This document shows, piece by piece, positions 1 through 8,441 of a stretch of 64,000 nt of DNA. The notes below the pieces were generated by a model that had not been told where the DNA came from, made no database searches, and worked only from the letters and a program-made list of their open reading frames with translations. Each line of letters opens with the position of its first letter. Position 1 is the stretch's first letter. A program made the position numbers and the translations under genes. Source of the DNA: Chitinophagaceae bacterium. GTDB taxonomy: Bacteria > Bacteroidota > Bacteroidia > Chitinophagales > Chitinophagaceae. The DNA is taken from contig CANGOX010000005.1 of the NCBI GenBank assembly GCA_947455605.1, positions 17,267 to 81,266 on the forward strand, read 5' to 3'.

Positions 1-969
1 CTCACGCACTTCCCTCCTGTCTTTTCTTACCAGGCTATCCAGATGCGTCCGGTTATATTGGAAAACACTTTCGAAGGCTTTAAAATCTTTTTCTTTCCCA
101 TAGAGCATGATCTCCTGACTTTGCGCATAGGAAAACAGATCATTGTATACTGAGTAACGGAAATAAACATCCTCAGAGGAGGCGGCTGCGAGATAACCTA
201 CAAAATTAGCTTCACTTTCACTGGCATAACCCAATTGGTGTGCCATTTCATGACAGGCGATATACGGTATCAGTACCCTAGGAATATCTGAACGTAACTG
301 TGCTTCACCGGTAAATGGATTGTAATAACCGGAGAAACCCATGTAATCACCAATGCCGCTGAACAGACTGCCTTTGACTGATCGGTTACGATAATTCAGG
401 AAAGCCAGTTCATTGGAAATATTGGCATAAGAACTATACGCTTCCCGATAAATGGTATCAAGTGAAGGTGCCGGTAGTATCGTATCTTTTATCTGCCGCC
501 GGCATTCATTCAGTTTATCGATCAGCTGATGCGTAAGTTCGGTTACTTCCTCCTTGGTATATTCCTTTTTTGAGAGCTGCAACTGGTGTGCAATGCCCAA
601 ACGATTATAATTTAAGCCCCATACGAGTTTAAAAATGATGTAGATCCAGAGTACGGTTTTAGCTGCTTTAAAAAGAAAATGAATAAAATGCTGCCGCGTA
701 TATTCCTTCCGGTATAACCGGATCCCCCCTTTTACCGCCCCTACCCCTAAGTAAATGGTGAGCAAGGCATACAGAATATCTCCGATACTGAAAGGAATCC
801 ATTTGGTGAAGATCCTGAGCAGGGAAGAAAGGCCGGGATAGACACCCACCGAATACACCCGCTCAACCATTTCGGGAAACCAGGAAAATACGCTGATCGC
901 CAGCGCCATGGCGAACAAAATCCCCAATTTTACCCATAAATGGTCCGAAAGGCCCGATTCCTGCTTCAT
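1..969 (-). CDS. DUF3810 family membrane protein, HExxH motif, C-terminus off the window
   Basis: The minus-strand frame starts at ATG 967-969 and stays open to base 1, so 323 codons are present and the C-terminus is missing. The N-terminal third has about three hydrophobic segments (roughly residues 10-27, 58-80 and 102-120). The middle carries ACHEMAHQLG, a HExxH metal-binding motif, followed by SESEANFVGY, where the Glu could be the third zinc ligand. This is the DUF3810 layout common in Bacteroidota. By family resemblance it is a membrane-anchored zinc peptidase-like protein; no substrate is known to me. It is divergent from the DUF177-rpmF-plsX operon. Confidence 0.85.
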   Translation of the reverse strand, partial: MKQESGLSDHLWVKLGILFAMALAISVFSWFPEMVERVYSVGVYPGLSSLLRIFTKWIPFSIGDILYALLTIYLGVGAVKGGIRLYRKEYTRQHFIHFLFKAAKTVLWIYIIFKLVWGLNYNRLGIAHQLQLSKKEYTKEEVTELTHQLIDKLNECRRQIKDTILPAPSLDTIYREAYSSYANISNELAFLNYRNRSVKGSLFSGIGDYMGFSGYYNPFTGEAQLRSDIPRVLIPYIACHEMAHQLGYASESEANFVGYLAAASSEDVYFRYSVYNDLFSYAQSQEIMLYGKEKDFKAFESVFQYNRTHLDSLVRKDRREVRE

Positions 970-1039
970 ATCTACAAATATGGAATAAAAAGGCCTATCA
1001 TTGCCGCTCAGGCCGCAAAGCTTGGAAATTCAATTTTCC

Positions 1040-1071
1040 TTTGGCATTTCGGCTGTTTTAGCCTACCTTTG
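1040..1071 (+). promoter_or_regulatory. Bacteroidota-type promoter for DUF177-rpmF-plsX
   Basis: TTTG at 1040-1043, a 20-nt spacer, then TACCTTTG at 1064-1071. This matches the Bacteroidota primary-sigma consensus TTTG-N19/20-TAnnTTTG exactly. Transcription would start near 1078, leaving a leader of about 14 nt before the ATG at 1092. Confidence 0.75.
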
Positions 1072-1091
1072 CAAGCCCTTAAAAAACGGTT

Positions 1092-1634
1092 ATGAGTCAG
1101 CGCCGGGAATACGAGATAGCATTTGTGGGTTTGAAGCCGGGGATTCATGTATACGAATACAGGGTTGAGGACAAGTTCTTTGTACCATATGGTGAGCAGG
1201 ATTTCGAAAACTGTATCGCCAATATCAAACTGAGTCTGGAGAAGAATACCGGATTCATGCAGTTGAAATTTGATGTTGACGGTAATGCAGATGTGATCTG
1301 CGACAGATGCGGAAACACCCTGCCCATGCAGCTTTGGGATGAATTCAACATCCTTGTAAAGATGGTGGATGAGCCCGAAGTAATGAACGAACAGGAAGAA
1401 GATCCTGATGTATATTATATAGGTCGTGGAGAGAGTCATCTTCACCTGGCCGACTGGATATTCGAGTTCATTAACCTGAGTATTCCTTTACAGAAAATGT
1501 GCAGGGAAGAAGAGATCGGTGGTCCAAAATGCAACACCGAGGTACTGGAGAAACTGAGAAAGATGGAAGAAGAGGCCTTAAAAGACAGTAACAAACTGCT
1601 GAAAGGGCTGGATAAATTTAAAAACTTAGATTAA
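1092..1634 (+). CDS. DUF177 (YceD-like) protein upstream of rpmF
   Basis: 180 residues, the usual length for the YceD/DUF177 family, which is nearly always encoded just before rpmF. Two Cys pairs are visible: C70-x2-C73 (CDRCG) and C137/C147, which suggests a zinc-binding knuckle. Relatives in other bacteria and plastids are linked to 23S rRNA or large-subunit maturation; that role here is inferred from family and position. It is first gene of a short operon, 28 nt ahead of rpmF, behind a near-perfect promoter at 1040-1071. Confidence 0.88.
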   Translation: MSQRREYEIAFVGLKPGIHVYEYRVEDKFFVPYGEQDFENCIANIKLSLEKNTGFMQLKFDVDGNADVICDRCGNTLPMQLWDEFNILVKMVDEPEVMNEQEEDPDVYYIGRGESHLHLADWIFEFINLSIPLQKMCREEEIGGPKCNTEVLEKLRKMEEEALKDSNKLLKGLDKFKNLD

Positions 1635-1662
1635 CTTTTTTTGATACTATAAATTCCGAGAT

Positions 1663-1857
1663 ATGCCGAATCCTAAACGCAGACATTCACAACAGCGTAG
1701 CGCTAAGAGAAGAACTCACTATGTTGCACAAGAGGTAACATTGAGCAAAGACAGCACCACTGGTGAACTACACGTGCGTCACCGCGCCCATGTAAGCGAA
1801 GGTAAATTGTTCTATAAAGGTAAACTGGTAGCTGAAAAAGCTCCTCTGAAAGCGTAA
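1663..1857 (+). CDS. rpmF: 50S ribosomal protein L32
   Basis: 64 residues starting MPNPKRRHSQQRS, the diagnostic L32 N-terminus, with the typical basic first half. It has none of the four zinc-binding cysteines of the C+ form, so it is the zinc-independent (C-) type. It lies between DUF177 and plsX, the conserved bacterial order linking ribosome assembly to phospholipid synthesis, and is cotranscribed with both. It is a structural component of the large ribosomal subunit. Confidence 0.97.
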   Translation: MPNPKRRHSQQRSAKRRTHYVAQEVTLSKDSTTGELHVRHRAHVSEGKLFYKGKLVAEKAPLKA

Positions 1858-1894
1858 CAACGTAACCTTTTAGTTCAACTAGACTTCCTGCCGA

Positions 1895-2839
1895 ATGAAT
1901 ATTGGTTTAGACATGATGGGTGGAGATTTTGCACCGCTTGAAGCGGTGAAAGGCCTGCAATTATACTTGTCTGACAATACTCGTACGGCTTCTTTATTTT
2001 GTATAGGCGACGAAGCACAGGTAAAACCTTTGCTTGCAGAACATGGGGTAAACTCACCCAATGTTCATGTAATACATGCCCCCGAAGTAATTGGCTACCA
2101 CGAACATCCAACCAAAGCGCTGAAAGAAAAACAGCGCTCATCCATCGCTATTGGTTTTCATATGCTGGCAACGGGTAAGATCGATGCCTTTCTGAGTGCA
2201 GGTAATACCGGTGCTATGATGGTGGGTGCTATGTTCAGCATTAAGACCATTGAAGGAATCCTCAGGCCAACGGTTGTAACCGTTGTTCCCAAAATTAATG
2301 GTGGTACCGGTGTTTTACTGGATGCCGGTCTGAATGCCGATTGCAAACCGGAACATCTTAATCAATTTGCCATCCTGGGTAGTTTATATGCAGAGTATAT
2401 CTACAATGTAAGCAACCCTAAGATCGGGTTGATGAATGTGGGTGAAGAAGAAGGCAAAGGCAATATTATAACCCAGGCAACCTATCCCCTGCTTAAAGAG
2501 AATACCCAGATCAATTTTATCGGTAATATTGAAGGCCGCGACCTGTTTAATGACAAGGCAGATGTGATCGTCTGTGACGGGTTTACCGGCAATATCATCC
2601 TCAAACTGGCAGAATCGGTTTACGATATAGCCGAGCAGCGCGGTTTTGGTAAAGACGCCTATTTTACCCGCTTCCATTACGAGAATTATGGCGGTTCCCC
2701 GGTTTTAGGTGTAAACAAACCTGTGATCATCGGTCACGGCATCAGTGAAGCCAAAGCTTTCAAGAACATGATCATCGTTGGTGAAAAAATGATCGAAAGC
2801 CAGCTTTGCGCTAAGATGACAGAGATGTTTAAATCGTAG
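1895..2839 (+). CDS. plsX: phosphate acyltransferase PlsX
   Basis: 314 residues. It begins MNIGLDMMGGDFAP, the hallmark of PlsX, and contains AGNTGAMM and VCDGFTGNI. The enzyme converts acyl-ACP and phosphate to acyl-phosphate, the donor for PlsY in phosphatidic acid synthesis; it is cytoplasmic and membrane-associated. It starts 37 nt after rpmF, as in many bacteria. The often-neighbouring fabH does not follow; the operon ends in a 398-bp gap. Confidence 0.97.
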   Translation: MNIGLDMMGGDFAPLEAVKGLQLYLSDNTRTASLFCIGDEAQVKPLLAEHGVNSPNVHVIHAPEVIGYHEHPTKALKEKQRSSIAIGFHMLATGKIDAFLSAGNTGAMMVGAMFSIKTIEGILRPTVVTVVPKINGGTGVLLDAGLNADCKPEHLNQFAILGSLYAEYIYNVSNPKIGLMNVGEEEGKGNIITQATYPLLKENTQINFIGNIEGRDLFNDKADVIVCDGFTGNIILKLAESVYDIAEQRGFGKDAYFTRFHYENYGGSPVLGVNKPVIIGHGISEAKAFKNMIIVGEKMIESQLCAKMTEMFKS

Positions 2840-2915
2840 CAGACCTTCTGGTTCTCTGTATTTCCTATTACTTATTACCGTAAATATACCTCCTGCCGTT
2901 AACGGCTGCGGAAGA

Positions 2916-3003
2916 GAATATTGAATATTGAACAAGGAATATCCAATGTTGAAGTGGTTTTTCGGTTCAAAATTCAATATCCCTTGTTCAATATTCGATA
3001 TTC
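2916..3003. repeat. long inverted repeat, GAATATTGAACAAGGAATAT family
   Basis: The left arm at 2916-2942 is matched in inverse by the right arm at about 2972-3003, with an imperfect extension toward the centre. The 20-nt core GAATATTGAACAAGGAATAT recurs exactly in the repeat at 25903-25983. The 17 nt TTCAATATTCGATATTC at the right end recurs at 26750-26766. It could fold as a hairpin in RNA. Confidence 0.85.
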
Positions 3004-3168
3004 TGCCCCTATCTCCCGTACATCATCCCGGCTTTTTTACCGCTCATCACAATATAAAATTTCCATTTTTCCAGTCCCAAAACCGCCAAACCCCCGTATT
3101 TACTTCATTCCAAAGCATAACTCACTATTATCCTATGGAAAATACTACCCTTTAGTTGGTACTATTTA

Positions 3169-3199
3169 TTGCATAGTACTGTTATTCTCTATATCTTTG
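3169..3199 (+). promoter_or_regulatory. Bacteroidota-type promoter for the small protein at 3238
   Basis: ATTG with TTG at 3169-3171, a 20-nt spacer, and TATCTTTG at 3192-3199 (TAnnTTTG). The leader would be about 32 nt. Confidence 0.55.
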
Positions 3200-3237
3200 T
3201 TCTATCAAAGTAAATAAACCATCAAAAACAACCTTTT

Positions 3238-3420
3238 ATGAAAAAGTTCATTTTTACCGCCAACATGATCGCCATTATCGCCCTGGTTCCTGCTTTAGTA
3301 TTTGGATACCTGCATAATGATAACAAAGCATCAGACAACAAAACCAATACGGAAACAGCCAAGGATGTGACCAATGGCCAGGAAGACGGTACCACTATTC
3401 ACCTGGTAAAAAGCTTTTAA
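3238..3420 (+). CDS. small secreted or membrane-anchored hypothetical protein
   Basis: 60 residues: MKK start, a hydrophobic segment at about residues 7-24 (signal peptide or anchor), then a polar Asn/Asp/Lys/Thr-rich tail. I recognise no family. It is supported by the promoter at 3169-3199, the signal-like N-terminus and a clean gap on both sides. It stands alone, since the next gene starts 193 nt later. Confidence 0.55.
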   Translation: MKKFIFTANMIAIIALVPALVFGYLHNDNKASDNKTNTETAKDVTNGQEDGTTIHLVKSF

Positions 3421-3613
3421 TCTTGCAAAAAAGTAAACGGTGCCACTCCCCCGCACCGGCAAACCAAGATCTCCAAGGGTAGCGGATCATACACGCAGAG
3501 GATGTAAATCCGCCCCCCTTTATAATTTCCCTATTTCGTAGTACCTATTTTATAATTGACCCCAATCCGGAAGTGCAAAACTTTACCTTTACGCAAACAA
3601 GCGTTAGTAAATT

Positions 3614-4969
3614 ATGTGGCTCAACAACATTCTGGAAACAATAGGTAACACCCCTCTCATCAGGCTTAACAAGATCACAAAAGATATTCCTGCCACTGTG
3701 CTGGCTAAAGTGGATTATTTCAACCCCGGTAATTCCATCAAAGACCGAATGGCTTTGAAAATGGTGGAAGTAGCCGAAAAAGAAGGCAAACTCAAACCCG
3801 GCGGCACCATCATTGAAGGAACCAGCGGTAATACCGGTATGGGTCTGGCACTCGCTGCCTGTGTAAAAGGATACAAATGCATATTTGTTACAACCGATAA
3901 ACAATCCAAAGAAAAAGCAGACATTCTGAAAGCCGTAGGTGCAGAAGTGATCGTTTGCCCTACCAACGTACTCCCCGAAGATCCCAGAAGTTATTATAGC
4001 GTGGCCAAACGTTTGGGCAAAGAGATCCCTAATTCCATGTACATGAACCAGTACGATAATCTGGCCAACCGTCAGGCACATTATGAAAGTACCGGACCGG
4101 AAATATGGGAGCAAACAGAAGGTAAGATCACCCACCTGGTTTGTACAGCCGGCACGGGTGGTACCATTACAGGAACAGCTATGTACCTGAAAGAGAAAAA
4201 TCCGAATATCAAGATCTGGGCAATAGATGTATATGGCTCATTACTTACAAAATATTATAACACAGGTGAGATTGATATGAATGAAGTGCATCCTTATATC
4301 TCAGAAGGTTTTGGGGAAGATTTTGTTCCGCTGAATTATGATATGAGCGTGATAGATAAGTTTGAACAGGTAACCGATAAAGACGGTGCGGTAATGGCCA
4401 GAAGGATCGCAAAAGAAGAAGGCCTTTTCTGTGGATACAGTGCCGGCAGTTGTTTGCAGGGATTGATGCAGTTAAAATCATCTCTCACCAAAGATGATGT
4501 AGTGGTTTGTATCTTCCATGATCATGGCAGCCGTTATGTTGGAAAGATCTATAACGATGAATGGATGATGGAACGTGGATTCTTAGATGTGAAAACCTTT
4601 AAAGACATTGTTAATGGCAGAAGTGCGAAAAGACTTGTGACCATTGAACCCACCAATACAGTAGCAGAAGCTGTGGAATTGATGAAGCGATACGATATCG
4701 AACAGATCCCTGTGATGCAGAACGGAGAACTTGCCGGCGCGGTAAGTGAAAGCGGATTATTCCAGAAAGTATTTAATAACCCCGAGATCAGAAATGCCAC
4801 CGTAGAAAGTGTGATGGAACATGCTTATCCGATCGTTGATTTTGATACACCGGTAGAAAGACTGGGGCATCTGATCACCAAAGAGAACGGAGCGGTGATC
4901 GCAAAAGATGAAAAAGGTGATTATCATATTGTAACCAAATACGATGTGCTACAGAGCCTTGCGAAATAG
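3614..4969 (+). CDS. cystathionine beta-synthase (PLP domain plus two CBS domains)
   Basis: 451 residues. The N-terminal PLP fold has K43 in GNSIKDRMA as the Schiff-base lysine, phosphate-binding GTSGNTG at 69-75, and GTAGTGGTITG. Two CBS domains follow at about 335-450. It joins homocysteine and serine (or acts as a cysteine synthase) in transsulfuration; the CBS pair suggests regulation by an adenosyl ligand. The heme-binding N-terminus of animal enzymes is absent, as usual in bacteria. A plain O-acetylserine sulfhydrylase activity cannot be excluded from sequence. A LysR regulator follows after 40 nt. Confidence 0.9.
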   Translation: MWLNNILETIGNTPLIRLNKITKDIPATVLAKVDYFNPGNSIKDRMALKMVEVAEKEGKLKPGGTIIEGTSGNTGMGLALAACVKGYKCIFVTTDKQSKEKADILKAVGAEVIVCPTNVLPEDPRSYYSVAKRLGKEIPNSMYMNQYDNLANRQAHYESTGPEIWEQTEGKITHLVCTAGTGGTITGTAMYLKEKNPNIKIWAIDVYGSLLTKYYNTGEIDMNEVHPYISEGFGEDFVPLNYDMSVIDKFEQVTDKDGAVMARRIAKEEGLFCGYSAGSCLQGLMQLKSSLTKDDVVVCIFHDHGSRYVGKIYNDEWMMERGFLDVKTFKDIVNGRSAKRLVTIEPTNTVAEAVELMKRYDIEQIPVMQNGELAGAVSESGLFQKVFNNPEIRNATVESVMEHAYPIVDFDTPVERLGHLITKENGAVIAKDEKGDYHIVTKYDVLQSLAK

Positions 4970-5009
4970 CAGGTAAGCATCCTATGCTGAATTTTTACGT
5001 ACCACTGAT

Positions 5010-5909
5010 ATGATCTCAACACGCCACGATGTTTTCATGACTGTTGCCCAACAGAAAAGCTTTTCGAAGGCCAGTCAGGTATTGTATATATCACAACCGG
5101 CAATCAGCAAACACATCAAATCGCTTGAAGAGTATTATAAAACCAAGTTGTTCGACAGGAAAGGTATGCTGATTGAACTCACAGCTGCCGGAAAGATCCT
5201 TTTAGAAAAACTGCTGGAAGTAAAACGCATAGAAGAACAGGCCGAGTTTGATATATCTACCCTTAAAGATGTATTACAGGCAAAGGGCTTTCTGAAACTG
5301 GGTGCCAGTAGTACCGTAGCCTTGTATATCCTGCCAAAAATATTATCGGCATTTAATCAGCATTACCCTTTGGTAAATATCAATTCACTTAACCGAAATT
5401 CAGAATTGATCATCGATGCCTTACTTAACCAGGATATCAATATCGGCATTATAGAAGGAAAAGTAAAACTGAATCAGGTAGACTATCAATCCTTTCTTAC
5501 TGACAATGTAATTGCCGTATGCAGCAGTAAAAGTCCCATTGCCAAAAAAAAATATTACACTTTGAAAGACCTCGTTACTATGCCATTGGCATTCAGGGAA
5601 AGAGGCAGTGGCACATTAACCGCACTGAAAAATGCTTTAGAAAAGAATAAGATCAAAATGAGTGATCTGGATATTAAAGTGCGATTGGGCGGAACAGAAT
5701 CTTTAAAGAATTTCCTTATTGAATCTGACATGCTTGGATTCCTGCCGCAAAGGTCCATTATTAAAGAATTACAATACGGTGAACTCTCAGAAGTGCATTT
5801 TGAAGGATTGGATATACAGCGAAACTTCTATTTTGTACAACGCAAGGGAGAGAACAGCGATCTGAATAAGAGCTTTATTAAAATGGCGCAAAAGATCTAT
5901 AATGTGTAG
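5010..5909 (+). CDS. LysR-family transcriptional regulator
   Basis: 299 residues, standard LysR length. The winged HTH is at residues 1-60 (SFSKASQVLYISQPAISKHI is the recognition region), followed by a periplasmic-binding-protein-like effector domain from about 90. It lies 40 nt downstream of the cystathionine beta-synthase on the same strand, so it may control sulfur amino-acid genes like CysB/CysL; that is inference from position only. The effector is unknown. Confidence 0.9.
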   Translation: MISTRHDVFMTVAQQKSFSKASQVLYISQPAISKHIKSLEEYYKTKLFDRKGMLIELTAAGKILLEKLLEVKRIEEQAEFDISTLKDVLQAKGFLKLGASSTVALYILPKILSAFNQHYPLVNINSLNRNSELIIDALLNQDINIGIIEGKVKLNQVDYQSFLTDNVIAVCSSKSPIAKKKYYTLKDLVTMPLAFRERGSGTLTALKNALEKNKIKMSDLDIKVRLGGTESLKNFLIESDMLGFLPQRSIIKELQYGELSEVHFEGLDIQRNFYFVQRKGENSDLNKSFIKMAQKIYNV

Positions 5910-5967
5910 TTATGGGTCATAATAACATAACATCAACCAGGGTATTTGCATAGTCTACCTTTATGGT

Positions 5968-6186
5968 ATGAAAAGCCTGATACAAATCACCCGCACCGAA
6001 AACGTCCGAAATTTTACAGAATCCGTAAGCAAGCTAATGGATATCCGGCGTTTACAAAACCAGCTCATGCTTTCCCAGATCTTATCCCCCGAATGGGGTG
6101 CATTAAAAAGCGGTTTAAAGAAACTCATTGAGAAAGATTATTTCAGAGAAGAGGATCCGGAATTCATATCGCTCACCAATAACTGA
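5968..6186 (+). CDS. small hypothetical protein
   Basis: 72 residues, charged and predicted helical, with no signal peptide or membrane segment. I do not recognise it. It sits between the LysR gene and the binding-protein gene on the same strand and is preceded by TACCTTTA 13 nt before the ATG, a partial -7 box. A second frame overlaps it but has an unlikely basic, proline-rich composition. Length and codon pattern make it plausible but unproven. Confidence 0.45.
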   Translation: MKSLIQITRTENVRNFTESVSKLMDIRRLQNQLMLSQILSPEWGALKSGLKKLIEKDYFREEDPEFISLTNN

Positions 6187-6249
6187 CCGCAACCCTTACT
6201 ATTGCTGGTATTATCACATGTTTATTTACACAGTTTCTCTGTTTAAGGG

Positions 6250-6257
6250 TATTTTTG
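6250..6257 (+). promoter_or_regulatory. -7 box (TATTTTTG) 3 nt before a start codon
   Basis: TATTTTTG fits TAnnTTTG and ends 3 nt before ATG 6261. No good -33 TTTG is visible 20 nt upstream. If used, the transcript would be leaderless or nearly so. Confidence 0.35.
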
Positions 6258-6260
6258 TAC

Positions 6261-7055
6261 ATGCCCTTTTATACAGATCAACTGAACCGTGTAATTGAGA
6301 TCACAAAGTATCCCGAACGGATCATTTCACTCGTTCCCTCACAGACTGAATTATTATTTGATCTGGGCCTAACCAGAGAAGTCAAGGGTATCACCAAATT
6401 CTGTGTACACCCGCATGATTGGTTCCTGCATAAACAAAAGGTGGGTGGTACAAAGAACATCGATATCGCGAAAGTTACTGCACTCGAACCTGATCTCATC
6501 ATTGCCAATAAAGAAGAGAATACCAAAGAACAGATCGAAGCATTAGAGAAGATAGCACCGGTCTGGATCAGTGATGTAAATACTATCCCGAATGCCTTAC
6601 AGATGATCTGCAGCATCGGTACCATCACAGGCAAAGAAAAAAATGCAGACAGGATCATTCAACAGATCGAAGCAGATTTTGAAAAGTTCCGTTTAGCGGT
6701 CAATTCTCCTTTACACAAGTCCTGCAAAACAGCATACCTCATCTGGAAAGATCCCTATATGGCAGCCGGTGGCGGCACTTTTATTGATTCGATGCTGGAA
6801 CTGATCGGGCTGGAAAATGTATTGGCCGATCAGGAAAGATATCCCACAATCGATTGCGCTGAATTAGTGAAGAGAGATACAGAATTGGTATTGCTTTCTT
6901 CTGAACCTTATCCCTTTAAACAAACCCATATGGAAGCCATCAGCCGTGAAATGCCCGGAATCCGCATCTTGATCGTTGATGGTGAGATGTTCAGCTGGTA
7001 TGGCAGCCGTATGTTACAGGCGGGTAATTATTTTACACAACTACTGTATGCTTAA
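6261..7055 (+). CDS. ABC-type substrate-binding protein, BtuF/FhuD-like, no signal peptide
   Basis: 264 residues from the ATG at 6261; an in-frame TTG at 6255 lies inside the putative -7 box, so I reject it. It has the helical-backbone metal-receptor pattern: RIISLVPSQTELLFDLGL at the start, EPDLIIANKEEN, and a C-terminal YGSRMLQAG. Relatives bind cobalamin or ferric chelates in the periplasm. No signal peptide is seen, which matches a Bacteroidota subgroup of cytoplasmic-looking homologues. No permease or ATPase is adjacent, so the ligand is unknown. Confidence 0.8.
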   Translation: MPFYTDQLNRVIEITKYPERIISLVPSQTELLFDLGLTREVKGITKFCVHPHDWFLHKQKVGGTKNIDIAKVTALEPDLIIANKEENTKEQIEALEKIAPVWISDVNTIPNALQMICSIGTITGKEKNADRIIQQIEADFEKFRLAVNSPLHKSCKTAYLIWKDPYMAAGGGTFIDSMLELIGLENVLADQERYPTIDCAELVKRDTELVLLSSEPYPFKQTHMEAISREMPGIRILIVDGEMFSWYGSRMLQAGNYFTQLLYA

Positions 7056-7152
7056 GATCTGATAATGTGTAAAAATGCCCTTATCCAATTGGGCCAAGTG
7101 CAGTATCTTGCTCACGCTTAAATATCCATTTTTTAAATAAACAACTTACACA

Positions 7153-8220
7153 ATGAAAAAGTACCGTGCCGGGGTTTTATTCGGTGATGAATTAGAAGCC
7201 TTATACAACGACGCAAAAGATAACCAGTTTGCCCTACCAGCCGTAAATACCATCGGTACCAATACCATCAATGCGGTTTTGGAAACAGCTGCTAAAGTAA
7301 ACTCACCCGTTATCATCCAGTTCTCAAATGGTGGTGCCCAATTCATTGCCGGTAAAGGAATGCCGAATGATAAACTCCAGGGAAATATTTCAGGTGGTAT
7401 CTCAGGTGCTTTGCATATTCATAATGTAGCAAAATATTATGGCGTACCGGTTGTATTGCATACAGATCATGCTGCAAAAAAATGGTTGCCATGGATAAGC
7501 GGTCTGATAGATGCCGGTGAACAATTCTATAAAGAAAAAGGCCAGCCGCTTTTCAGCTCACACATGCTGGATCTTTCTGAAGAACCAATCGAAGAAAATA
7601 TTCATACATCTGTTGAATTCTACAAACGCATGGCCCCATTGGGTATGAGTATTGAGATTGAACTGGGTGTTACAGGTGGTGAGGAAGATGGCGTTGATAA
7701 CAGCGGTGTAGAGAATGATAAATTATATACACAACCACAACACGTTGCCTACTCTTATACAGAACTGAGCAAAGTTGGTAAACTATTTACCGTTGCTGCG
7801 GCTTTTGGTAATGTGCACGGTGTGTACAGTCCGGGTAATGTGGAGCTTCGCCCAGAGATCCTGAAAAACAGTCAGGATTATATTGAGAAAGAATTAAAGA
7901 CCGGACCTAAGCCTGTATACTTTGTATTTCATGGCGGAAGCGGTTCACCACAAAACCAGATCAGGGAAGCCATCAGTTATGGTGCGATAAAAATGAACAT
8001 TGATACCGATCTGCAATGGGCATTCTGGGAAGGCATCAGGGATTTCTATCAAAAAAATGAAGGGTACCTGCAGGGACAATTAGGCAATCCGGAAGGAGCC
8101 GACAAGCCCAACAAAAAACACTACGATCCAAGGGTTTGGCTGCGTAAAGCGGAAGAGAGTTTCAGCAAACGTTTGGAAGTAGCCTTTGAAGATCTGAATT
8201 GTATCAACAGAAACGCATAG
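7153..8220 (+). CDS. fbaA: class II fructose-bisphosphate aldolase
   Basis: 355 residues, the longer class IIA type. HTDHAAKKW at 103-111 gives catalytic D105 and zinc ligand H106; FHGGSGS and NIDTDLQWA bind the phosphates. It cleaves fructose 1,6-bisphosphate to DHAP and glyceraldehyde 3-phosphate in glycolysis and gluconeogenesis. It is a single-gene unit: a 97-nt leader region precedes it and a strong terminator at 8224-8254 follows. Confidence 0.95.
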   Translation: MKKYRAGVLFGDELEALYNDAKDNQFALPAVNTIGTNTINAVLETAAKVNSPVIIQFSNGGAQFIAGKGMPNDKLQGNISGGISGALHIHNVAKYYGVPVVLHTDHAAKKWLPWISGLIDAGEQFYKEKGQPLFSSHMLDLSEEPIEENIHTSVEFYKRMAPLGMSIEIELGVTGGEEDGVDNSGVENDKLYTQPQHVAYSYTELSKVGKLFTVAAAFGNVHGVYSPGNVELRPEILKNSQDYIEKELKTGPKPVYFVFHGGSGSPQNQIREAISYGAIKMNIDTDLQWAFWEGIRDFYQKNEGYLQGQLGNPEGADKPNKKHYDPRVWLRKAEESFSKRLEVAFEDLNCINRNA

Positions 8221-8223
8221 AAC

Positions 8224-8254
8224 AAGGGGCCCGATAAGAATATCGGGCCCTTTT
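8224..8254 (+). terminator. intrinsic terminator after fbaA
   Basis: Stem GGGCCCGATA (8227-8236) pairs with TATCGGGCCC (8241-8250) around loop AGAA, extended by A-T pairs and followed by TTTT. It begins 4 nt after the stop codon. Confidence 0.85.
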
Positions 8255-8270
8255 CTCTTCAGACAGGCTT

Positions 8271-8400
8271 AAAACGCTGTTTTTCAACGTATGAGATAAA
8301 TTATCATACTTTATCTGTTGATTTTATTGAAAAAAGGTATTTTAGAGAAAGGTTCCAACAGGCCAAAACAGCGTTTTTATAGCTGTAAATAGCCTGTTTT
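8271..8400 (+). promoter_or_regulatory. accD upstream region with nested inverted repeats
   Basis: AAAACGCTGTTTT (8271-8283) and AAAACAGCGTTTT (8365-8377) are perfect inverted copies 81 nt apart. The second copy also lies inside a possible hairpin AACAGGC (8357-8363) / GCCTGTT (about 8392-8398) followed by a T run. The two folds are mutually exclusive, so this could be an attenuator before accD or simply a degraded terminator. Confidence 0.35.
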
Positions 8401-8429
8401 TTGTAATTATCGTTTATCTTCGACCCCCC

Positions 8430-8436
8430 AACGATT
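8430..8436 (+). promoter_or_regulatory. AACGATT leader motif, accD
   Basis: AACGATT followed by TTTCT and then ATG 8442. It is one of five exact copies found 3-8 nt before start codons in this window. A weak -7 box TATCTTCG lies just upstream at 8415-8422. Confidence 0.5.
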
Positions 8437-8441
8437 TTTCT

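Larger units (their letters stand above)
2840..3237. other. 398-bp gap after plsX: inverted repeat and a promoter, no gene
   Basis: No convincing coding frame. The gap holds a 12-bp perfect palindrome GCCGTTAACGGC at 2895-2906, a long inverted repeat at 2916-3003 (separate entry) and, near its right end, a promoter at 3169-3199 serving the small secreted protein at 3238. The rest is AT-rich without visible structure. Confidence 0.6.

Noticed and set aside
2839..2915. fabH expected after plsX
   Set aside because: No ketoacyl synthase frame follows; a 398-bp gap with a repeat does.
3545..4135. 196-codon minus-strand frame across the cystathionine beta-synthase gene
   Set aside because: Antisense to a conserved enzyme with clear motifs; composition not protein-like.
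6255..6260. TTG start for the substrate-binding protein
   Set aside because: It lies in the putative -7 box; the ATG at 6261 keeps the whole conserved fold.
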